From: Funneliformis mosseae
Lineage: Eukaryota; Glomeromycota; Glomeromycetes; Glomerales; Glomeraceae
Length of the DNA: 13,179 bases
NCBI GenBank assembly: GCA_910592005.1
Contig: CAJVPP010002908.1
Location: 1-13,179, forward strand
Direction: 5' to 3'
Below the pieces are notes generated by a model, which saw only the letters and a list, made by a program, of their open reading frames with translations, was not told the DNA's origin and made no database searches. Shown in pieces: positions 1 to 6,929 of the stretch. Every line of letters starts with the position of its first letter. Within the stretch, counting starts at the first letter, position 1. Position numbers and translations under genes: made by a program.

Positions 1-2
1 CA

Positions 3-213
3 GCTCAAAGTCCGGATCTTAATCCAATTGAGAATCTTTGGGCTGAAGTCAAGAAAAGCATCCGAGCTTATAAAAAATCTCTATCTAATTTGACTGATAT
101 GTTAAAAAGGCTTGGCAAGAAATTCTGAAGCATACTATTGAAACCTAGTTGATAGTATGCTGCAACGAATTCAAGCTGTGATTGTGGCAAATAGTAGTAC
201 AACTAAATATTAG
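3..213 (+). pseudogene. Tc1/mariner transposase, C-terminal remnant
   Basis: From base 3 the frame reads AQSPDLNPIENLWAEVKK, the signature around the third catalytic acidic residue of DD34E Tc1 transposases; the glutamate codon is at 30-32. This frame stops at 126-128. The expected C-terminal tail then resumes in other frames: HTIET at about 131-144 and LVDSMLQRIQAVIVANSS from 145, ending at the stop 211-213. At least two small indels therefore separate the pieces and the copy is dead. In an active element this protein would bind the terminal repeats and catalyse cut-and-paste transposition. The upstream DNA-binding region and the first two catalytic aspartates are outside the window. Confidence 0.85.
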
Positions 214-303
214 TTACTTAGTACAAAATGTAGACCTTAATCAGCTTTAAATAAAATATTAATTAACCGTTTATTGTTAATACAAAAAATTATAAGTTTT
301 ATA

Positions 304-343
304 TTGAGTGAAAAAGTATGCGGATACTTTTGTCCACCCTCTG
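304..343 (+). repeat. Tc1 right terminal inverted repeat
   Basis: Bases 304-343 form the outer end of the Tc1 element (GTATGCGGATACTTTTGTCC followed by ACCCTCTG), directly followed by TA at 344-345. The boundary is supported by the abrupt start of reverse-strand protease coding sequence at 346. The partner repeat is not in the window, so the exact inner limit is a guess. Confidence 0.7.
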
Positions 344-345
344 TA

Positions 346-688
346 GTAATTATTAGACTCCGTTATATCGACATCAATAGGAATTTCTATATTATTAATT
401 TGAATTAGAATATTAGTAACTTTCCCAATGGTCATAAGCATCCTCCTTGTATATTAATCATAGTAATCATTGATAGATCTTCGATTTTTCTATTTAATTG
501 TTATAAGAAATTTTTTAACATAATACTTCCAGTAGACCTTGAATCTAAAATCAAATAAATAGGTTTGCCATCTATGAAGACATGACAGTAGACAACTTCT
601 ATGGCTTTAGGTATATCAATTTCATTCGAGGGATTTATATAATGACTGGTATTCTCATCCTCTAGAGGTACCCTTAGTAGTTTAAAGA
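346..688 (-). pseudogene. Retropepsin-like aspartic protease domain (start of pol), truncated
   Basis: In the minus frame near 630-346 the sequence reads IDIPKAIEVVYCHVFIDGKP and then YLILDSRSTGSIML. This matches the retroviral-type protease active site (LDSG/DTGS) with the catalytic aspartate codon at 545-543 and the usual glycine changed to arginine. About 35 residues further on, PLGKVTNILIQINNIEIPID is the usual second half of this domain. Two in-frame stops (one after NFL, one before PLGK) break it. The reading is cut at ESNNY by the Tc1 element. In an active element the enzyme would process the Gag-Pol polyprotein. Confidence 0.75.
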
Positions 689-2877
689 CTAATTTGATGG
701 ATTAGAAGAGTTGCTGGTAGTGGTGAAAGTACTACTAAAAGGAAACGTCATAGAAGGTTGTGAAGAAGGAGGTAGTAGATACGGATTTGGAGTATAGTAC
801 ATAGAATTCCCTTGTGACAAGGCAGCTCGCTGACTGGTTTGACCAGATTGTAGTTGACCATTATTGAAATTTGATGTTGGTTTTGTTGGACATAAGTTTC
901 TCCAATATCCAAGCTAGTGATAGTGTGGGAAGGGTCCAGTAGATATGGTATTACAATTCTTAGCCATGTGTTCCCTTCGCTTACAGGTAAAACACCTATT
1001 CTCATTCTGATATGTATTATTCCTATTCTGTTGGAAATTATTTCGACTAATACCTTGATTATTTCGTGTTCTACAATATGTCTAGGTCAGTTGCAATTGT
1101 AACATACTTGATTACTATTATTATTACTATTCCTCCAATTGGTATTATTGTGTGCTGGGTGACTGTGACTATCATTTTGTGGGTTAGTGGTAGTAGTATT
1201 TAATAGTTGTTTAACTTCCTTCATCAGTTTTTCATTACTTTTCTTAATTAATTATTGCATGTTAGGAATCTTTTCTCATTCTGTTTCCTCATTATGCTGA
1301 TTCAAATAAGTTTGCTGAGAGAGTATCCTGATAGAACGCTATTCTTAAAGAGAACAGCTTCAATAGCTCTAGCTCGATCAATTACTTCTTCTAATTACGT
1401 AGGGCAGCGGCAGCTACTGCAGTCAAAAACTCAGGTCGAAGTTCTTGTAAGAACTATTCAATTTTCTCGTCTTCTGGCGTGTTATAGTCTGGGTTGAGTT
1501 TGAGGTATAATGATTCAATATTTGTAGCATAATCTTTGACAGATTGTCTGGAACGTTACTTGCATTGCCTAAGTGCAGAATGCCATTGAGTTCTCCTATG
1601 TATTGTACAATAATTCTTCAAGAAGTGATAAATGAAGGATCAGTGTTTATGTTATCGATCACAAGAATTATCCCAATATCGCAAATCTTTTTCATACTTA
1701 GTTTTATTATATCAAGTAAGGGCTGATTCTTTCAAAAATGATAAGACTAATGTAAGGCATCGCTTATCAGAAATTCCATTTGCATCTCCAGCATAATTGT
1801 ATCTTTCCAACCATTTTCTTGGGTCTTGGTCTCCGCCCTTAAATGTTGGTAAGTCTACAAACTTAGCTTCTCGTGATCCACCAAATCCAACATTTTTAAA
1901 GACAGTCTGAAAACTTTCATCATCTGAAAGAGATTTCTTTCATCATTATCCTTAGCATTATCAGTGTCAAAAAAATCTTCATTATCACTTTCTGAGTTAC
2001 TATCTTCAGAATTAGAACTAGAAGAAGGTGAAGAACTATCATAATAGGATGGAAGGCAACAGCTCTTTGGTTTACTATTTTTCTTGTCTTTTGGCTTTCT
2101 ATTTTTGTGTGAGTCTCATGAATGATCAGTTTTTGATCTAGAGGAGTGTGAGGAGCGAACATCCTTTTGATTTGCAGTGGTTTCTTCTTCATCAGAAGAT
2201 TTCATATAAGTTAGTTTTGGTGGCTTTCCAGTTTCTCAATATGGGCTAAAAGTAGAGTTGTCGAAGCTTAGTGTTCATTTTTCAGGATCCTTTCCACTTG
2301 GAGTAACGTCTGCAATGATAGTATTCTCAGGGGGATAACTTGTCTGAGAAATCAGATTTTCTTTTACTGATTCGGATGTAACACTATTTCTACAGCTTGT
2401 CTGAGATTTAGTCATTCTAGACGAAGAGGAATTACGACTTATACTTAAAAGGAATATATTAAGGTAATTAAGTAAATCACCTTGATATTTCTTCTAGAAT
2501 AATTCAGTTTCAGTTTGAGCTCAAAAACAGTATTCGACAGCTCGCTCAAAGATTGGTATTGGTACTTGCTTATACCTCAAAGTTTTAAGTATCTGCTAAT
2601 AATATATTTTTTGTACACCAGTAATTTTTGCAAAGATTGCGATTTGAAAGGCTTCTAAACTTTTGCTAGTATATAATATTACCCCTAAGACTTTCTGTAT
2701 CCAATCAAAGAAACTGAGGAAAGATTGAGGGATTTCCTTTGAGGGTGGATTACAAGCAATACAGGATGGATCGTTAGTTAGGACAGAAGTAGCAGCCTTT
2801 CTAAAGTTACGTTCTGATTTGTTGTGTATAGACGAATGAGTCATTTGGTATTTTATCAATTCTCTAAAGTTATTCAT
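689..2877 (-). pseudogene. Retrotransposon Gag (capsid and zinc-knuckle nucleocapsid), decayed
   Basis: The likely start is ATG at 2877-2875, shortly after the primer binding site. One frame runs from there to about 1925 with several internal stops: an N-terminal region (FLSFFDWIQKVLGVIL), then a Ser/Asp/Glu-rich and Lys-rich linker. After a frameshift near 1920 the capsid core follows: KFVDLPTFKGGDQDPRKWLE, then LTLVLSFLKESALT, RTQWHSALRQCK and QSVKDYATNIESLYLKLNPD, as in the Retrotrans_gag family. Two CCHC zinc knuckles follow. The first, from 1104, has a stop and loses its last Cys by frameshift. The second, 994-953, is complete (CFTCKRREHMAKNC). A Ser/Pro/Gln-rich tail ends at the stop 691-689. 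Most stops fall where Trp, Gln or Arg is expected. Gag would form the virus-like particle and bind the genomic RNA. Confidence 0.85.
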
Positions 2878-2921
2878 AGGGTATTTCTCATAGTACTATG
2901 TAAATAGGAAAAGGAAGTCTT

Positions 2922-2934
2922 GTCATCATCGCCA
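2922..2934 (-). promoter_or_regulatory. Primer binding site (tRNA-primed minus-strand synthesis)
   Basis: On the minus strand TGGCGATGATGAC begins two bases after the LTR end (..GTTAACA TT TGG..). Primer binding sites of LTR elements start with TGG, complementary to the CCA tail of a tRNA, a few bases inside the 5' LTR. I have not identified which tRNA would match. Confidence 0.7.
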
Positions 2935-3115
2935 AATGTTAACGTACAATCCTTGTGAATTGCGACTGTTAGACAGGGTATTCAAGTGGTAATTCTTTTA
3001 AGTTTACATAGCAACTCAATTCAGTTTATCTTAAGATTTATAATCTACACGGTAGTGTATTCACAATAAAACTAGGAGCAAGGCAGTTCAATTGATTCAG
3101 AGGTATAATAATATG

Positions 3116-3121
3116 TTTATT
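3116..3121 (-). terminator. Poly(A) signal in the LTR
   Basis: AATAAA on the minus strand about 220 bases downstream of the LTR TATA box, the expected order within an LTR (U3 promoter, then R with polyadenylation signal). In such A+T-rich DNA the hexamer also occurs by chance, so support comes mainly from its position. Confidence 0.4.
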
Positions 3122-3339
3122 GATAATAATAAAAATAAAGATAAGAGATAATAATAGTAAAATAAGAAAATAAGAACGAATACGAAAATCAAGTGAGTTA
3201 AAGTACTAGATGAGATATTAGGTCAGACGCCTCTACACGAACTATTAAACGTGTGTCTAAAGCAAAACTAAAGGAAAAACTAAAAATAAACTAAAAGTAA
3301 ACTAACAGCGAACTACTGTTTACATGATTCTATTGCTCT

Positions 3340-3348
3340 CTATTTATA
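3340..3348 (-). promoter_or_regulatory. TATA box in the LTR
   Basis: TATAAATAG on the minus strand, about 115 bases into the LTR. It is well placed to start retrotransposon transcription near 3310, which would define the U3/R border. Recognition is by consensus only. Confidence 0.55.
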
Positions 3349-3368
3349 TTAAAATGAATACATAGATG

Positions 3369-3457
3369 GATATAACAAATAAATCAAATATATCTAATAT
3401 GTCCGATATATCCAAAATATCAATTATATCAAATATATCAAATATATCTGATATGTC
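3369..3457 (-). repeat. Degenerate ~9-bp tandem array (GATATATTT) in the LTR U3
   Basis: About nine imperfect copies of a 9-10 base unit, GATATATTT on the minus strand (AAATATATC on plus), run almost to the outer end of the LTR. Variants include GACATATTA and GATATAATT. Such arrays in U3 can be enhancer or protein-binding repeats; here that role is inference. Confidence 0.7.
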
Positions 3458-3738
3458 TAACATTTAGGTCTGCAATATGCTGCACCATGTTCGTCAATCC
3501 AATCCTGTTACAATATACTTAGCTAGAAAACAACCAGCTCATCTTTTTCTGAAATACTGTATACCTAGCCAATATAAATCATGAGATTTATCTAATAACG
3601 CATAAGCTTCTGCCCCAAGTAGACTTTCAATTGTTAAACTCATTCTCATTAAGGGTTAATAACAACTGATTTGATACTTTTTGCAACAATCGAATTTAAA
3701 TAATATTATTTGGATCTTATTATCAGCCTTTTGAATTA

Positions 3739-3763
3739 CAGTCATCACTGGTTATAACGAACC
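3739..3763 (+). repeat. Left terminal inverted repeat of the Tigger element
   Basis: 25-base repeat matching the right end at 5911-5935 (20/25). A related copy of the inner motif, GGTTATATCGAACC, occurs again at about 3780-3794 in the subterminal region. Tigger-type transposases bind such repeats through their paired helix-turn-helix domains. Confidence 0.9.
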
Positions 3764-4026
3764 TGTTTATACTGAAAACTGGTTATATCGAACCATATGA
3801 CGTAGAACCAATTTTTTATAATTAATTACACTGGATATACTGAAATTATATAGTAAAATTCCATATACCGCATCTGAACTATGTTGGCTAAACCAAATAT
3901 ATTAGCCACATTTTTGATATACCAAACTGATCACGTGACTTAAAGTTATTTATAAGATTATCGTAATATAAATAATCTTTTTTTCATCAGAACACAGAAA
4001 ATTTTTGTTTAAAAATCTCTGATATT

Positions 4027-5674
4027 ATGTCAAGAAAAAGGGTTGTTCTTTTAGTTGCACAAAAACGTGAAATATGTGAAATTAAAAAAAAAAATCTAAG
4101 TTTTCTTAATATTGAACTTGCATAATAATTTTGTATTGGAAAGTTAACAGTTACTGATATTTTGAACGAAAAAGAGCGTTGGCTTGCAATTTTAGAAGGG
4201 CAAGGAAATATTAAAAAATTTTGTAGTCCAAAGTAGCCTCAATTTGAGGAAGCACTTAGTATTTAGGTTGATAATGCACTTAATACAAAACAAGACATTG
4301 ACGGTAATATTTTAAAAACTAAAGCAAATTATTTTGCTAGACAGTTTTCTATAGAAGATTTTAATAATTCAGAAGGGTGGTTATGTGATTTTAAAAAATG
4401 TCATAGTTTGTGTCAGTTTAAGAAGCAAGGTGAAGCTACAAGTGCACCTTCTACTAAGTCAATAGCAAATGATCGTATTGCTTTACAATAATTTCTTGCG
4501 TTTTATAATTCTGAAAATATTTGGAATGGTGATAAAACTGGCCTTTTCTGAAAAATGGAACCTTCTAGAGTTTTAGCACGAACTCCTATATTAGGTCATA
4601 AAAAAAATCGCGCATTACAATATTTTGCTGTGTAAATGCAACTGGCACTGAAAAAATGAATTTCACATTTATTCATAAATACAAAACTTCTCGTATTATA
4701 AGAAATATTAACTACAAAAATCTTCCTGTTTATTATTTTTGAAATAAGAAAGCATAGATGCAAGTCAGTATTTTCAATGAAGTTCTTCTTAAACTTAATG
4801 AAATAATGAAATAAAAAAAATGAAAAATTATCCTTTTAATTGATAATACACCAGTACATCTTTGGATAAAACCCAAGAAAAATTAGATAGTGTAAAAGTG
4901 CACTTTCTTTCACCAAATACTACTACAGAACTTCAACCATGTGATGCAGAAATTATTTATTCTTTCAAGTATCATTACAAGCGTCTTTTTATTCAGAATC
5001 AAATTAATGTATATGATAATGTACAGGATGGTATTATAAAAAAGCTTGATGATTATACTATCTACGATGCTCTACAAAATGCAGCTGAAGCATGATCAAT
5101 AGTGTCATCACAAACAATTTTGAACTGCTGGAAAAAAACAGATATTCTTCCATTAAATAATAAAATTGATGAATTTGAAGACCATGATACAGTAGTTTCT
5201 GATAGATATAATTTAATTAATATTATATAATATAATATTATACATGATAGTTTACTAATACATATTTATTTTTTTTAGTTTTAATATAGAAATTGATGAG
5301 CTTGATATGTTACTTCTTCAACTTCCAAAAAAAGATCTTAACGCGTATGAATATATACATATTGAGGATGAAATACCAGAGGGTGGACTTACTGATAACG
5401 AAATTGTTGATACAGTTTTAAATACAAATAAAGAAGGGAAAATATGGACGAAATTGAATTTATACCTATATTGGAAAAAATTAATCCAACAGAAGCTGAA
5501 AAATTTATAAGTGAAACTATGAGATTTTTATATGAACAAGAACGCGAATTTGGTGAAGTTAGCGAAGAATTAAAGGTTTTAAGGAAATTACATAAACGAG
5601 TTAAGCTACTAATTGTACAAAATTTAAAGCAAGTTAATTTTCATTACTTTAATATTAACGATACAATTGAATAG
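4027..5674 (+). pseudogene. pogo/Tigger transposase (HTH, CENPB-type HTH, DDE), decayed
   Basis: The start ATG 4027 opens MSRKRVVLLVAQKREICEIK, a pogo-type N-terminal helix-turn-helix, followed by a two-stop gap and FCIGKLTVTDIL. A second DNA-binding domain of CENPB/Tc5 type covers about 4237-4420 (FEEALSI*VDNALNTKQDID, GWLCDFKKCHSL). DDE catalytic region: first Asp in WNGDKTGLF (4531-4533), second in LLIDNTPVH (4842-4844), third in ELQPCDAEII (4943-4945), about 33 residues after the second, as usual for pogo. The acidic C-terminal part runs to 5674 (DEIPEGGLTDNEIVDTVLN; AEKFISETMRFLYEQEREFG). Many stops (for instance in LF*KM, YYF*NKKA* and A*SIVS) lie where Trp or Gln is expected, and there are several frameshifts. 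The tract 5240-5278 holds TACTAAT then a T-run and AG, resembling an intron 3' end, but I find no in-phase 5' site. Confidence 0.88.
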
Positions 5675-5824
5675 TATAACATTATCACACAAATTTTAAA
5701 TAATATAATATCACGCAATTTATAAATATAATAATACATGTCATGTGAATGAAATAATAATAAAGATAATTTGTATTTGAAAAAATTTTATTAATCAGTA
5801 TAATAATATATATGCTAATAATAA

Positions 5825-5857
5825 ACTCTATATACTGAACAGTTCAGTATATAGAGT
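5825..5857. repeat. Perfect palindrome, 16-bp arms, 1-bp loop, inside the Tigger element
   Basis: ACTCTATATACTGAAC, a single A, then its exact reverse complement. It lies about 80 bases inside the right end, in the non-coding 3' part. The arms contain TATACTGAAC, which resembles motifs repeated in both subterminal regions (ATACTGAA at about 3770 and 3837, and CTATACTGAACC at 5881), so it may be a subterminal transposase-binding or structural site. Confidence 0.9.
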
Positions 5858-5910
5858 GAGCATTATATAACGAACTCATCCTATACTGAACCAAATCCTA
5901 CGGAACAGAA

Positions 5911-5935
5911 GGTTCGTTATATCCAGTAGCAACTG
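5911..5935 (-). repeat. Right terminal inverted repeat of the Tigger element
   Basis: Reverse complement of the left end at 20 of 25 positions, followed by the second TA copy at 5936-5937. Beyond it the minus strand resumes kinase catalytic-loop coding sequence. Confidence 0.9.
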
Positions 5936-6028
5936 TATAATGTTCATGCTACAAAGGTCACCAAACACAAGGTTTTTACTGTAAAGCAAGTGAATTACCT
6001 TTATGACATCGTTTATGATTATCAAATA

Positions 6029-6222
6029 CAATCAACCCTCTCTAAATGCACCCCTCAGAACCATAATGAAAATTTTAAAAAATGTGTATTTAAAGAGGGT
6101 ATGCATTTAAAGAAAAAAATTTTATATGAATTCTATATGCTTGGGACTGAACAAGAGTGTGCATTTAGAGAAAATATATAGTGTGTGCATTTAGAGAGGG
6201 TGCATTTAAAGAAGTTTGACTG
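6029..6222. mobile_element. 194-bp TA-flanked MITE (Tc1/mariner/pogo type) inside the kinase-like gene
   Basis: Left end (with TA) TACAATCAACCCTCTCTAAA TGCACCC. Right end, read inward, TACAGTCAAACTTCTTTAAA TGCACCC. These agree at 23 of 27 positions. TA flanks both sides (6027-6028, 6223-6224). The interior holds no credible protein. Instead the motif TGCATTTA(A/G)AGA recurs about six times in both orientations. Removing 6029-6222 plus one TA joins the hinge-side kinase sequence (..AEITDKEY) to the catalytic loop (..KNLVFGDL) in frame. Confidence 0.88.
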
Positions 6223-6403
6223 TACTCCTTATCTGTAATTTCAGCATTGCATAATGGCACTCCCTCAATAAGCTCCATTACAATCCATACACCACCGTTT
6301 TGTTCACATATAAGAGTTTTGGTGCAAACCCGTTAACAGCACACAATTTATGTGCTATTTCATTATATGTTTGAGCTAGTTTTACAACGATTTTACATTG
6401 CTT

Positions 6404-6555
6404 TAGTGTTTCGGGCGAAACTAGTTTCGCCAATTTGATCTGCAAAAATCTTTCCAAATTTAGGGTTTCGGAGGTTTTGGATAGTTTCGGATCATAGAAA
6501 AATTCTCTGGGCGAAACGTTTCGGATGTTGAAAAATAGTTTCGCCTGAAACACTA
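6404..6555. mobile_element. 152-bp hAT-type MITE inside the kinase-like gene
   Basis: Ends are TAGTGTTTCGGGCGAAACTA on the left and, read inward from the right, TAGTGTTTCAGGCGAAACTA (19 of 20 match). The flanks CATTGCTT (6396-6403) and CATTGCTC (6556-6563) are a candidate 8-bp target duplication with one mismatch, the length made by hAT transposases. Removing the element and one flank copy changes the minus-strand reading from a broken frame to ..ATTDEQ-CKIVVKLAQTYNE.., which restores the ATP-binding-lysine region of the kinase-like protein. The interior has several TTTCG(G) repeats and no coding capacity. Confidence 0.85.
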
Positions 6556-6787
6556 CATTGCTCATCTGTCGTAGCTCTCCATATAAACTTGTTATGATCT
6601 TCTGTAAACCAATCATCAAAAGTAAATGAAATGTTCATTTTCTTATCATCTTGGTATTCTCGAGGAAAGGGATAAAACCGTTGACAATTAACATCTTTAT
6701 TTAGGGTTAGCCCTTCATAGTAATTTTTTAAATAATTAAAGGCATGAAGCAATGCTTCAAATAGTCGTGTTATCCTTCTGTGATAAC

Positions 6788-6929
6788 CAGTGATGTGCAT
6801 TTTATGCTTCCAATGTATAAAATTTGATTGGAAGCTTCCAATCCAAATGAATTTATTAGAGTATTATGCTTCCAACCCTTCCAAGAGTGCTTCCAAGAGT
6901 GCTTCCAATCTTCCAAGTGCACATCACTG
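6788..6929. mobile_element. 142-bp hAT-type MITE with perfect 8-bp target duplication
   Basis: The ends CAGTGATGTGCA / TGCACATCACTG form a perfect 12-base inverted repeat, flanked on both sides by GTGATAAC (6780-6787 and 6930-6937). An exact 8-bp duplication with CAGTG-type ends indicates the hAT superfamily. The interior carries repeated TTGGAAG motifs, a 12-base tandem (CCAAGAGTGCTT, near 6883-6908) and an 18-base perfect palindrome at 6826-6843. Insert plus duplication is 150 bases, a multiple of three. In the kinase frame used downstream it adds two stops, while in another frame it reads through. Confidence 0.93.
6826..6843. repeat. 18-bp perfect palindrome in the hAT-type MITE
   Basis: GATTGGAAGCTTCCAATC is its own reverse complement and lies off-centre within the 142-bp MITE. 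It consists of the element's own repeated TTGGAAG motif in head-to-head form. It may mark a fold-back origin of the MITE. Confidence 0.9.

Larger units (their letters stand above)
1..343 (+). mobile_element. Tc1/mariner element, right-hand end (left end outside window)
   Basis: The segment holds the last part of a Tc1-type transposase followed by about 90 bases of non-coding DNA and a terminal inverted repeat that reads, inward from the right end, CAGAGGGTGGACAAAAGTAT. That is the usual style of Tc1 ends (CAG..GGTGG.CAAAAGTATCC). The end is flanked by TA at 344-345, the dinucleotide duplicated by this superfamily. To the right of that TA the sequence is retrotransposon protease, so the element inserted into a retrotransposon. 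Orientation is plus. The left end and most of the transposase lie before position 1. Confidence 0.85.
346..3462 (-). mobile_element. Ty3/gypsy-like LTR retrotransposon, 5' portion, split by a Tc1 insertion
   Basis: On the minus strand the order is 5' LTR (3462 to 2937), primer binding site (2934 to 2922), a leader of about 45 bases, gag (from 2877) and the start of an aspartic protease, which is cut at 345/346 by a Tc1 element. This order, with a Retrotrans_gag-like core, zinc knuckles and a retropepsin-like motif, is typical of Ty3/gypsy elements. Reverse transcriptase, RNase H, integrase and the 3' LTR should lie beyond position 1, past the Tc1 element. Several stops and frameshifts show that the copy is dead. 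The 5' LTR ends 76 bases downstream of the likely stop of the kinase-like gene, so the element probably landed in that gene's 3' flank. Confidence 0.85.
2937..3462 (-). repeat. 5' long terminal repeat of the gypsy-like element (526 bp)
   Basis: Read on the minus strand it starts TGTTAGACATATC and ends GTACGTTAACA, giving a 5-base inverted end TGTTA/TAACA with the canonical TG...CA. Inside lie a TATA box, a poly(A) signal downstream of it, and an A+T-rich tandem array near the outer end. The primer binding site directly follows. An alternative inner end at GTCTAACA (plus strand from 2967) would give a longer inverted match but no good primer site behind it, so I prefer 2937. The 3' LTR is not in the window, so the borders rest on motif logic alone. 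The outer flank is TTTAG at 3463-3467, a candidate for one copy of the target duplication. Confidence 0.75.
3739..5935 (+). mobile_element. pogo/Tigger-type DNA transposon, both ends present (2.2 kb)
   Basis: The left end is CAGTCATCACTGGTTATAAC GAACC (3739-3763). The right end, read inward, is CAGTTGCTACTGGATATAAC GAACC (5935-5911). The two match at 20 of 25 positions. Both are flanked by TA (3737-3738 and 5936-5937), the target duplication of the Tc1/mariner/pogo group. Inside is a decayed pogo/Tigger transposase in plus orientation. Deleting 3739-5935 and one TA joins two kinase-like segments in one frame, from the catalytic loop to the DFG-equivalent region. This independently confirms the boundaries. 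Confidence 0.93.

Noticed and set aside
748..1102. Overlapping frames around the zinc knuckle on both strands
   Set aside because: Only the minus frame through 994-953 carries the CCHC knuckle and the Gag tail; the others are shadows.
5990..6181. Plus-strand 63-residue reading frame
   Set aside because: It runs from kinase antisense into the repeat-built MITE and shows no protein-like features.
6038..6216. CRISPR-like array from repeated TGCATTTAAAGA
   Set aside because: Repeats are short, degenerate, in both orientations and bounded by TA-flanked inverted ends; they belong to a MITE.
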